The notes under the pieces are model-generated. The model was given only the letters and a program-made list of their open reading frames with translations. It had not been told where the DNA came from and made no database searches. A stretch of DNA of 17,707 bases, from NCBI GenBank assembly GCA_030671095.1, contig DAOVAK010000012.1, positions 1-17,707 of the forward strand, read 5' to 3'. Source of the DNA: Deltaproteobacteria bacterium (GTDB taxonomy: Bacteria; Desulfobacterota; DSM-4660; Desulfatiglandales; HGW-15). Positions 6,981 through 14,102 of the stretch are shown piece by piece. The position numbers and the translations under genes were made by a program. The stretch's first letter is position 1, and each line of letters starts with the position of its first letter.

Positions 6981-7009
6981 ATGATAAAAGTCCCCATTTC
7001 TTGTGCCAA
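6981..7009 (-). promoter_or_regulatory. Candidate sigma-70 promoter of the NosL-cytochrome c gene
   Basis: On the minus strand TTGGCA (7009-7004) is followed after 17 bp by TATCAT (6986-6981), each five of six to consensus. The predicted start site near 6974 leaves only a very short leader that just contains the ribosome-binding site, which is tight but possible. The -10 lies inside one of two direct copies of TTTTATCATTT (6979-6989 and 7008-7018). Confidence 0.42.
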
Positions 7010-7043
7010 ATGATAAAACCAATTTTTGAATGGCTCATGAGGG

Positions 7044-7670
7044 TTAAAAGAAGTGCTTGGGAGGCTTATCTGGAGAGCTTGAATAGCCTTTGGAAAGTTG
7101 ACTAGGATATTTTTGAGATATGCAGCTATAATTTTGTCCCCTGATCAAAACTGTGTTCCCCACCAAGCCCAGGGGGTTTTGGGAAGAGGGGGAAGTAAAA
7201 TCAGTGCTATTTGGCGAATCACGCGTATATGTTACCAGTTTGACCGGTTTCTTTTCTTGAACTCTCAAAGGATTCTTGATCAATTTCCCATTAAACTCCC
7301 GGGCATGTAATTTGGCTGCTCTTTTTTGACCAAAGACGTGGATCTTATTTCCGGTGTGTGGAGTGGTAATTACCTCACTTACCACGTAATAAGCATCCTC
7401 TGCTTCTATCTTTTCACCGGTGATTTCATCAGTAACCCAGATAGAAGAAACTCGCTCACTATTTTCTTTCAACCAGATCCGGGCACTGAGAACACAGGAG
7501 AGTTTACTGGGTGACTTATCTCTCTGAATAATTGTCACTTCGTGTATGGGCTCTATCCGGCTACCGTCAAGACAACATCTTATTGGAGAATGGCGATGTT
7601 GGGATATAACTCCGAGAGCGGCTATGATTGCCGCAATGATAAAAGCACCAATAAAAGGTGATCGTCTCAT
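7044..7670 (-). CDS. Membrane-anchored NosL-like protein, divergent and lacking the binding-protein domain
   Basis: From the ATG at 7670 the protein has 208 residues. An AAAGGA motif lies just upstream with a very short spacer, and a GTG ten codons upstream is an alternative start. A membrane segment (about 6-23) is followed by a NosL-like module (about 30-135). This module is paralogous to that of the protein at 1011-2399: both share DEITG/DEVTG, an H-V/A-F motif and HARxFNGKLIxNP. It has Cys32-Cys33 and Cys59, but the second cysteine of the expected CxxxC is Ser62, so metal binding may be altered. After residue 140 the sequence becomes Ser/Pro-rich and resembles nothing; the substrate-binding domain of the paralog is absent. 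It follows permease copy 2 by 41 bp. It may be a truncated duplicate or a specialised partner of that permease. Confidence 0.68.
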   Translation of the reverse strand: MRRSPFIGAFIIAAIIAALGVISQHRHSPIRCCLDGSRIEPIHEVTIIQRDKSPSKLSCVLSARIWLKENSERVSSIWVTDEITGEKIEAEDAYYVVSEVITTPHTGNKIHVFGQKRAAKLHAREFNGKLIKNPLRVQEKKPVKLVTYTRDSPNSTDFTSPSSQNPLGLVGNTVLIRGQNYSCISQKYPSQLSKGYSSSPDKPPKHFF

Positions 7671-7711
7671 TTCCTTTGCCCGGGTTTGTTTTGACCCCAA
7701 TTTCACTTTCT

Positions 7712-8938
7712 TTATGTTTTCATGGCTTCCGAGGGCGGAACGATGGCCGTCCTCCATGTGGGATAGATGCTCCCAACCATCGTCAAAATGACGGCCATCA
7801 TGATACACAGGACAAAAGGGATCGGAAAGATCTCTGATGGAACTGAAAAGGGTATCATGACATCCAAATTGGCTATGAAGAATTTTGAGACAACAGCGCC
7901 ATTAAAGATGTGAACCCAGCCGGTTGCGGCCAGAATAATGCAAGGCACACTGATGAGGCCTAGGATAAGGTTTTCCAGGGCAACCATCTCCAGGACCTCA
8001 GGTGTCTGCCAGCCTAAGGCTTTCATCACTCCGATCTCCCGCCTCCTTTCGGACTGACCGAATCCAGAAATGACTCCTATGGCAGGGATGCCAAGGGCAA
8101 AGACAAGACAGTAGAAACCAGCGAAAACGCCTGCCTTTATGTTGAAGCCCCTCTGGGTATAACGATCGATGAGGTCCGTGGTCTGAACCCTCAGGGTAGG
8201 CAGCTCGCTTTCCTCCTCTTGCTCAGACAGCCGAACGATGATATCCACAATCTGTTCATACCCAGGCCGCGTGAAGACCAAAAGGTCCGTAGCTTTGCCC
8301 CGTATTCCAAACAAATCAGATGCGTCCTCAAAGTTCATCAGCAGGAGGTCTGCGTTCCAGACGTTAAAGGTTGATCGAAAAAGGCCAACGATCCGGAAGT
8401 CCTGTGTAGGATTCCTCTCAATGGTGAATTCACTTCCAAGCTTCAACTCAAGGTATTCTGCCGCCTTCCAGCCAAGTATCACCTCTCCTTTTGCCCTTGG
8501 CAGCCTGCCTTTGATGATCTGGACAGAAGATGGAATGAATTCAGAACCGATGCCAAGAATGGCCAAAAACTTTCCCCTCACGTAGGTGCGTCCGATCACT
8601 CGAGGCACGACCTTGGTCACCCCCTGAATCTCCTTTAGCTTCCCCATCATACTTAGCTCAATAGGCGCATTGCTCCCGTAGTTATCCCTTGCCACATAGA
8701 CGTCGCAGCCTTCTCGAAGAATGCTCGAGTATTGGGATTTAACACCTTCGCAAATGGTGATGGCCGTGACAAAGGGTGAAAGGAGGGCAATCAGGCAGAG
8801 GATGACGATGATGCTGCGGACAGGATTTCTCAGTAGGCCTTTTAGGGCATTCAAAAAGAGGGCTTGATGCTTGCTGATAATCGGTGTGCTTTCCTGATTC
8901 TGTAAATCACTGACCTTAGTGGAAGGATTTCTGGTCAT
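7712..8938 (-). CDS. FtsX/MacB-type ABC permease (copy 2)
   Basis: The protein has 408 residues with an N-terminal helix (about 41-63), a periplasmic domain (about 65-265) and three C-terminal helices (about 271-295, 320-345 and 370-395). The coupling segment REIGVMKALGWQTPEVLEMVALEN matches that of copy 1 at 4178-5353 in position and sequence. No second ATPase gene accompanies it, so a heteromeric complex with copy 1 and the single LolD-type ATPase is likely. It starts 18 bp after livF, with only a weak purine-rich AAGAAAG before the ATG. It is therefore either the last extension of the Liv operon or starts from a promoter inside livF. The next gene downstream is the membrane-anchored NosL-like protein, so permease and NosL-like protein appear as a pair. 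Confidence 0.88.
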   Translation of the reverse strand: MTRNPSTKVSDLQNQESTPIISKHQALFLNALKGLLRNPVRSIIVILCLIALLSPFVTAITICEGVKSQYSSILREGCDVYVARDNYGSNAPIELSMMGKLKEIQGVTKVVPRVIGRTYVRGKFLAILGIGSEFIPSSVQIIKGRLPRAKGEVILGWKAAEYLELKLGSEFTIERNPTQDFRIVGLFRSTFNVWNADLLLMNFEDASDLFGIRGKATDLLVFTRPGYEQIVDIIVRLSEQEEESELPTLRVQTTDLIDRYTQRGFNIKAGVFAGFYCLVFALGIPAIGVISGFGQSERRREIGVMKALGWQTPEVLEMVALENLILGLISVPCIILAATGWVHIFNGAVVSKFFIANLDVMIPFSVPSEIFPIPFVLCIMMAVILTMVGSIYPTWRTAIVPPSEAMKT

Positions 8939-8956
8939 CGATCTTTCTTATATGGT

Positions 8957-9751
8957 CTAACCCAGCCACCTCTTGCGCCTCTTGTAGTGCTTGACATCAC
9001 GATAGCTTTTCCGTTGTGAAAGGGCACCAAAACCAAGGTAAAACTCCTTCACATCTTCGTTCTCCTTCAACTGCTCACTGTTGCCATCCAGAACTATCCT
9101 ACCATTCTCCATAACATAGCCATACTCAGCCAAGTCGAGAGCAGCCACAGCATTCTGCTCGACTATTAGAATCGAGACCTTTTCCTGTTCATTAATTGTT
9201 TTGACGATGCCAAAGATCTCCTCCACAAGCATTGGCGCCAGACCTAGAGATGGCTCGTCCAACATGACCAGCTTGGGGTGGGACATTAGAGCCCGACCGA
9301 TCACCAGCATCTGCTGCTCCCCACCGGAACAATAGCCACTGGTATGGCGGCGAAGGTCCTTAAGCTTGGGGAAATACTGATAGACCCGTTCCATTTCCTC
9401 TCTCGAATTTAACCTTTTACGGGCAATGTAGCCGGCGGCAAGCAACTCATCTTCAACCGTCAGTTGTTCAAGTATCCTCCTGCCCTCCATTACCTGAATG
9501 ATACCCATTTTGGCTATTTCCTCTGGGTCAGTTCGTTCTATGCTGTGGCCGTCGAAATGAATATCGCCACGACTCACCCTGCCCACCTCAGTTTTGAGCA
9601 AACCGGAGATAGCTTTCAGGGTTGTACTTTTTCCAGCACCATTGGCACCCAGCAGAGTTATGATTTTTCCGTCACCTACGTCAAGGGACACCCCCCTCAA
9701 CACCAAGATAACCCCGTGATAAGTGACTTCAATATTATTGACCTTTAACAT
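8957..9751 (-). CDS. livF: Branched-chain amino acid ABC transporter ATP-binding protein LivF
   Basis: The ATG at 9751 gives 264 residues. Walker A is GANGAGKS (35-42), the signature is CSGGEQQM (141-148, with Cys instead of the usual first Leu) and Walker B is LVMLDEPSLGLAP (161-173), diagnostic of LivF-type subunits. It is a cytoplasmic ATPase that pairs with LivG to drive uptake through LivH and LivM. A basic C-terminal tail of about 20 residues extends beyond the usual LivF end, as in other ligase-associated LivF proteins. The start overlaps the ligase gene by 17 bp. A longer reading from 9796 is possible, but the family begins at the MLKVNNI motif and a GAGGAGG stretch lies upstream. Confidence 0.93.
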   Translation of the reverse strand: MLKVNNIEVTYHGVILVLRGVSLDVGDGKIITLLGANGAGKSTTLKAISGLLKTEVGRVSRGDIHFDGHSIERTDPEEIAKMGIIQVMEGRRILEQLTVEDELLAAGYIARKRLNSREEMERVYQYFPKLKDLRRHTSGYCSGGEQQMLVIGRALMSHPKLVMLDEPSLGLAPMLVEEIFGIVKTINEQEKVSILIVEQNAVAALDLAEYGYVMENGRIVLDGNSEQLKENEDVKEFYLGFGALSQRKSYRDVKHYKRRKRWLG

Positions 9752-11657
9752 TTCGGTCCCTTTCCTCCTCAACAGAGTAAATGACCAGCTCAGCACTCAC
9801 TGTCCCCTTCCTGCCATCCTCGTAGGTGAACTCGGATACCACGGGGATACTCCTTTTCCCACTATACATAGCTTCGATGACATCGCCGTAGCGCTTTTCC
9901 ACGGCGGTTCGTCGCAGCTTCCTCGTTCGGGTCAGGTCAGCCTCGTCCGGGTCAAACTCCTTGTGGAGAAGGGCATACTTTCTTAGTCTGGTAGCCGGAG
10001 TCAATTGCCTGTTTACCCTGTCTATGTCCTGCCGCACAAGGTTGCCAACCTCAGCTTTTTGTGACAGGTCGGTAAAAGTCGTATAGGCAATGTGGTTCCT
10101 TTCTGCCCAGCGTCCCACATTCTCATAATCCATGTTAATTATGGCTGTTACAAACCCCCTTTCCTCCCCGATGGTTATGGCATCCTTTATGTAAGGGCTA
10201 AAGCGCAAACTGCTTTCAATCCACTGGGGGGCATATTTCTCTCCCGAACCCAACTGCGCCATCTCTTTTACCCTGTCCATGTAAACCAAATGTCCCTGTT
10301 CGTCGATAGAGCCTGCATCCCCGCTGTACCACCAGCCATCTCGCACCGTTTCCGCGTAAGCTTCCGGGTTCTTATGGTACCCGGAAAAAAGGTAAAGGCT
10401 TTTGACTAAAATTTCTCCATCTTGTGATATTTTGACTTCTACTCCAGGCAGGGGGGGTCCAACTGTACTTGGCTGTATGTCGTCACTCCTGTGTCCGGAC
10501 ACCATCCCACCTTCGGTGCTGCCATAGCACTGCCTCAATCTCACTCCAATTGCATTCATAAAGGCCACGGTATCCGTTCCGGTTACCGACCCGGCAGTAA
10601 CAGCAAATCGGCCTTTGGTTAATCCAAGCTTGTCCCGAATCGGATCGAGCAATATCCAATCTACAAACCGGTAGACAATGCGCCTCCACAGGGGTATCTT
10701 CTCTCCAGCCACGATAGCCTCCCCCACCTTCAGCGCCACAGGCATTAGACTGCGATATACGACCTTCTCCAGGCTGCCGGCTTCGTCGATCTTGGCCCGG
10801 ATCTTGGACACCCACCCCTCCCATTGCCTGGGTCCACCCAGTATCATAGTTGGAGTTATCTCTGTAATGTCATGAAATACCGTCTCCGGCTCTTCCAGGG
10901 TGTTAAGCTTCACCCCGGTAAGCAGGTGAGGGACCGTCGTGAAAAAGGCTTCGCCCACCCAGGCAGGGGGGAGATAGCAAAGAACATTGTCTTTGTGGTC
11001 AATATCGCACAATGTCAGCAGCGTTTCCGCTGAACCGATCAAGGCCCGATGGTTGATCATTGCGCCTTTAGGAAGGCCGGTTGTCCCTGAGGTGTAGAAT
11101 ATATTTGCAGTTTCGTCGCTTTTCGCAGCGTCTATGTTCTCCTCAAAGGCCCCGGGCTGGCTCTCTTCATATTTCTTTCCTAACTCTATAACTTCTTCAT
11201 AGCTCATTATAAAGTCCTGATCGTATTTCCTCATTCCCTTCCAGTACCACCAAATGACCTTCTCCAACTTGGGCAACTTGTCCCAGACTGCCAGTAATTT
11301 GTCCACCTGCTCCTGGTCCCTGGCAACAATGAATTTGCTGTCGGAATGGCCAACAATGTATTGAAGCTCATCGGGAATAGCATCGGTAAATAGGGCTACC
11401 GTTATTCCTCGTGCTGCCTGAATAGCGAAAGAGGCCCAGTACCACTGGGGCTCATTATCACCGATGACTGCAGCTCTTTCACCAGGCCCGAGGCCAAGGC
11501 TGATCAGTCCCAGGGAAAAGTATTTGACATCTTCATAAACATCCTTCCAGGTATACTCATTCCAGATGCCGTAATCCTTGTCCCGAAAGGCTACTTCCGT
11601 GTCCCCCCAGCGTTCAAAATTGCGCCTCAATAACTTGGGAAGGGTGTCAGGTTCCAT
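9735..11657 (-). CDS. AMP-forming acyl-CoA ligase (long-chain acyl-CoA synthetase family)
   Basis: The 640-residue cytoplasmic enzyme belongs to the ANL superfamily: it adenylates a carboxylic acid with ATP and transfers it to CoA. Seen directly: the phosphate-binding loop YTSGTTGLPKG (188-198), the adenine motif CYGSTEGG (377-384), WWYSGD (442-447), a hinge region around YMDRVKE (459-465), and a C-terminal TRTRKLRR with Lys580 as the expected catalytic lysine. It lies between livG and livF, overlaps livF by 17 bp and follows livG by 15 bp. A GAGGAGGT motif 9 nt before the ATG supports the start. Ligases of this group are regularly embedded in liv-type operons of Desulfobacterota. They suggest that the imported compound is a carboxylate (fatty, aromatic or branched-chain acid) that is activated on entry. 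The true substrate cannot be read from the sequence. Confidence 0.92.
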   Translation of the reverse strand: MEPDTLPKLLRRNFERWGDTEVAFRDKDYGIWNEYTWKDVYEDVKYFSLGLISLGLGPGERAAVIGDNEPQWYWASFAIQAARGITVALFTDAIPDELQYIVGHSDSKFIVARDQEQVDKLLAVWDKLPKLEKVIWWYWKGMRKYDQDFIMSYEEVIELGKKYEESQPGAFEENIDAAKSDETANIFYTSGTTGLPKGAMINHRALIGSAETLLTLCDIDHKDNVLCYLPPAWVGEAFFTTVPHLLTGVKLNTLEEPETVFHDITEITPTMILGGPRQWEGWVSKIRAKIDEAGSLEKVVYRSLMPVALKVGEAIVAGEKIPLWRRIVYRFVDWILLDPIRDKLGLTKGRFAVTAGSVTGTDTVAFMNAIGVRLRQCYGSTEGGMVSGHRSDDIQPSTVGPPLPGVEVKISQDGEILVKSLYLFSGYHKNPEAYAETVRDGWWYSGDAGSIDEQGHLVYMDRVKEMAQLGSGEKYAPQWIESSLRFSPYIKDAITIGEERGFVTAIINMDYENVGRWAERNHIAYTTFTDLSQKAEVGNLVRQDIDRVNRQLTPATRLRKYALLHKEFDPDEADLTRTRKLRRTAVEKRYGDVIEAMYSGKRSIPVVSEFTYEDGRKGTVSAELVIYSVEEERDRNVKGQ

Positions 11658-11672
11658 TTTTCCGTGACCTCC

Positions 11673-12449
11673 TCATCCGGACTTACCTAAATAAGCCCGT
11701 ATGACCTCCTCATTCGTTCTGATTTCTTCAGGGCTACCTTCGGCAATTTTGCGCCCGAAGTCCAGCACCACCACCCTCTCACATATGTCCATGACCACCC
11801 CCATGTCATGCTCTACGACCGCGATGGTAATCCCCATCTCTTCGGAAATATCAAGGATAAATCTGGCTATGTCTTCTTTTTCATCCCGGTTCATCCCAGA
11901 CAAGGGCTCATCGAGAAGGAGAAGTTTCGGCTCGGCAGCCAGGGCTCTACCAAGGTCGACCCTTTTTCTCATACCATATGGGAGGGCCCCAACCAGCTGC
12001 TTTCTTACAGTCTCTATCTCTAAAAAATCAATGATGTTCTCAACGACTTTCCGATGCTCTATCTCCTCCCTCCGTGTCCGGCCGAAATAGATGGCATCAC
12101 TCAGAGGGCCGGTCTTAAAATGGAAATGCCTCCCCGCCATAATGTTGTCTAAGACATTGAGCCCGTCGAAGAGCTGCAAACCCTGAAAAGACCGGCCGAT
12201 ACCTAACTCGGCTATCCGGTGAGATTTCAGGCGAGTGACCTCCTTGCCTTCAAAGTAGATGCTACCCTTCTGGGGACGATAGAAACCGTTGACACAGTTA
12301 AAGAAGCTGGTCTTGCCCGCACCATTAGGGCCGATTATGGCAAAGATCTCGCCCTGCCTCACGTCAATATCGACATCTACCAAGGCCTCAATTCCGCCGA
12401 AACTCAGACTAATAGCCTTTGCATTTAACATCACATTGTCAGCAGGCAT
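11673..12449 (-). CDS. livG: Branched-chain amino acid ABC transporter ATP-binding protein LivG
   Basis: The protein has 258 residues. Walker A is GPNGAGKT (40-47), followed by the NCVNGFYRPQ segment typical of LivG. The Q-loop region is IGRSFQGLQLF, the signature is LPYGMRKRVDLGRAL (156-170, replacing LSYGQQR) and Walker B is LLLLDEPLSGMN (176-187), with switch His214. It forms the ATPase heterodimer with LivF. AGAGGAG 7 nt before the ATG supports the start. The gene is separated from livK by 378 bp containing a probable terminator and a candidate promoter, so livG, the ligase and livF can be transcribed apart from the upstream permease genes. Confidence 0.93.
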   Translation of the reverse strand: MPADNVMLNAKAISLSFGGIEALVDVDIDVRQGEIFAIIGPNGAGKTSFFNCVNGFYRPQKGSIYFEGKEVTRLKSHRIAELGIGRSFQGLQLFDGLNVLDNIMAGRHFHFKTGPLSDAIYFGRTRREEIEHRKVVENIIDFLEIETVRKQLVGALPYGMRKRVDLGRALAAEPKLLLLDEPLSGMNRDEKEDIARFILDISEEMGITIAVVEHDMGVVMDICERVVVLDFGRKIAEGSPEEIRTNEEVIRAYLGKSG

Positions 12450-12520
12450 TCTCCGGCTCCTCTTAGATCTATAGCTTTTATGAAAATATCATGGGTAAAT
12501 GACCGTCCATATCTTAGAGA

Positions 12521-12548
12521 ATCTTACCAGGGTCTCGTCTACGGTCAA
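12521..12548 (-). promoter_or_regulatory. Candidate sigma-70 promoter for livG, ligase and livF
   Basis: On the minus strand TTGACC (12548-12543) is separated by 16 bp from TAAGAT (12526-12521), about 65 bp before the livG start. It is placed sensibly after the terminator behind livK. The -10 is only moderately good, so the call is tentative. Confidence 0.33.
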
Positions 12549-12682
12549 ACGGTTGCGGTTGCGCAGCTCGCATCGAGATTCATGAGACGGCTGGGGAAAA
12601 AGAGAAACGCAACCCTGGCTCAGACCTAGCTTATAGGCTTGGTGATCTTAATAGAGCACATACCAGGATAGTTTTACTAATA

Positions 12683-12716
12683 TATTCGGCCGCATAGCGC
12701 CAGGGCAGGCCGAATA
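12683..12716. repeat. Inverted repeat containing the 15-bp dispersed sequence, copy 2
   Basis: TATTCGGCC (12683-12691) and GGCCGAATA (12708-12716) are perfect 9-bp arms around a 16-nt loop. The 15-mer GCGCCAGGGCAGGCC (12697-12711), spanning the loop and part of the right arm, also occurs at 770-784. Two intergenic occurrences in one window point to a dispersed repeat family. Confidence 0.45.
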
Positions 12717-12754
12717 ACGAATAACAAAAACGATAATCCCAAAATCTTTTTCTT

Positions 12755-12804
12755 AAAAACTATATTTGGGCCCTCCCGGAAACAGTCTACCCCCAGGAGA
12801 GCCC
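12755..12804 (-). terminator. Probable intrinsic terminator behind livK
   Basis: Read on the minus strand, GGGCTCTCCTGG (12804-12793) pairs with CCGGGAGGGCCC (12779-12768) as a 12-bp stem with two G-T wobbles and a 13-nt loop. The run GTTTTT (12760-12755) follows a few bases later. The T-tract is slightly displaced, so it may be a partial terminator that reduces expression of livG and the genes beyond relative to livK. Confidence 0.6.
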
Positions 12805-12827
12805 TTACGCAAAGTTCTATTCCCTTT

Positions 12828-14102
12828 TCAATATACCTTTTTAGGAACAGGTTTCGTTGACGGCTCCTTGTAAGCCCCCTTCAGGTCCGCTTTGATAAGC
12901 CCTGGCATCCTCTTCCAAGGTGTGACTGGAACCCACTTTCCACCTTTTACCATAGCCAGTCGTGCCGTCATTGGCGCTCGGTACTGAGGGGTGTAATCGA
13001 ACTTGACCAGCCCGTGAAGGTCATAGTCTTTGCCCCAGGACTCCAACTGCCGCCTCAGCACCCTGCCATTGATGCCTTTCCAGCCAACCTTGGGCACCAG
13101 TTGGTTCAAAAGATCATATATGCAAAGTACGTTCGCAGTGCCCAGGAAATAGGCGTTGAGAAGGTCCTTCTCTCGTCGCCCCCGCTCCTTGGCAATTTTC
13201 GTGGCCAATTGAATATACGGGTCGTGCGTTTCGGACCACAGCTTGTAGGGAGTTGTTCCCATGACACCCTCAGCGGCCTTGCCTGCGAGCATCGGCAAAG
13301 GCTTGTCTACAGTGAAATTGTTGCTTGCAAACTTCAAACCGTAACCAAGCTTAGCATTTGTCTTAACCAGCGGAACTACGGTCACCCACGCCCACTGACC
13401 ATAAACATAGTCGGCACCGGCTTTCTTGGCTCGAGTCAGAGGAGTTGCCGCATCCACCGGGACAACAGGTATGAACTGCGTATCGACAATCTCTACGCGC
13501 CTTTTCTTGGCATATTCCAGTGTCAAAGGTTGCAGACAGGCCCTGCCAAAGGCATTGTCATAGGTCATGAACGCCAGCCTCGGTCCCCTGCCCTTTCCTT
13601 TCCAGTCCCATGTATCGGTCATATAGTCGATAAAATTGGCAAACTGGTCCGAATACATGGGAATGGTGGCAAAGGCATAGCCTGCCGGGTAGATTCCCGT
13701 CTCGCTGGCCCCGCAACTGTGGACCACAACCTCGTCCTCGGCATAACGGTCATGGAAGGCCTCATTTTCCTGGGACCCGCAAACTCCCATAAACATGAAA
13801 TTCTTCCTTGGGCGCCATCTCTCGTAGATCGTGGCCCCAACCGCAAGGTCATTGGTGTGATCAGCCCATTCCACCTTCATTTTCCTGCCCTGGACACCGC
13901 CTTTATACTTGTTAATCCAGTATATAGTGTCCTGGATCCCCAGAAGGCGAGGAACATTTACGAAACCGTAGATACGGCTCATGTCGGCCCAGAAATACAT
14001 GGTGAATGTCTTTTCTTTGGCCACGGCCTTAGAACCTGCGGCCGGAAAGACTAATAGAGAGATGACCATCAGAGCAACTAACACTAAATAGATTTTTCTC
14101 AT
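12828..14102 (-). CDS. livK: Periplasmic branched-chain amino acid-type substrate-binding protein LivK
   Basis: The 424-residue protein has a signal peptide (basic MRK, hydrophobic 5-20, probable cleavage near SKAVA at about 28) and then a type I periplasmic-binding fold (Peripla_BP_6 family) that captures the solute for LivHM. The family pattern is visible: an early GIQDTIYWINKYKGGVQGRK segment with KVEWADHTND, a central LAFMTYDNAFGR, and GADYVYGQW. It is longer than E. coli LivK (about 370) and belongs to the divergent group that travels with acyl-CoA ligases, so the ligand may not be a standard amino acid. The start is supported by AAAGGAGG 7 nt upstream. The ATG overlaps the stop of a tiny lysine-rich frame (ATGA), and a terminator-like hairpin follows the gene. 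Confidence 0.9.
   Translation of the reverse strand: MRKIYLVLVALMVISLLVFPAAGSKAVAKEKTFTMYFWADMSRIYGFVNVPRLLGIQDTIYWINKYKGGVQGRKMKVEWADHTNDLAVGATIYERWRPRKNFMFMGVCGSQENEAFHDRYAEDEVVVHSCGASETGIYPAGYAFATIPMYSDQFANFIDYMTDTWDWKGKGRGPRLAFMTYDNAFGRACLQPLTLEYAKKRRVEIVDTQFIPVVPVDAATPLTRAKKAGADYVYGQWAWVTVVPLVKTNAKLGYGLKFASNNFTVDKPLPMLAGKAAEGVMGTTPYKLWSETHDPYIQLATKIAKERGRREKDLLNAYFLGTANVLCIYDLLNQLVPKVGWKGINGRVLRRQLESWGKDYDLHGLVKFDYTPQYRAPMTARLAMVKGGKWVPVTPWKRMPGLIKADLKGAYKEPSTKPVPKKVY

Larger units (their letters stand above)
12450..12827. other. livK-livG intergenic region
   Basis: No gene is visible in this 378-bp gap. It contains a terminator-like hairpin behind livK (12768-12804), a 9-bp inverted repeat enclosing a 15-mer shared with 770-784 (12683-12716), and a candidate sigma-70 promoter for livG (12521-12548). 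Confidence 0.6.

Noticed and set aside
6993..7010. Sigma-54 promoter (TGGCAC ...) before the NosL-cytochrome c gene
   Set aside because: The -24 part TTGGCAC is good, but the required GC of the -12 part is GG at the correct distance. The same bases fit a sigma-70 promoter better.
10483..10824. A 113-codon minus-strand frame inside the acyl-CoA ligase gene
   Set aside because: It lies in another frame of a gene with all ligase motifs intact, so it is a shadow and not a frameshifted fragment.
13014..14054. A 346-codon plus-strand open frame opposite livK
   Set aside because: livK has clear family motifs, signal peptide and ribosome-binding site; the antisense frame is a by-product of its codon use and resembles no protein family.
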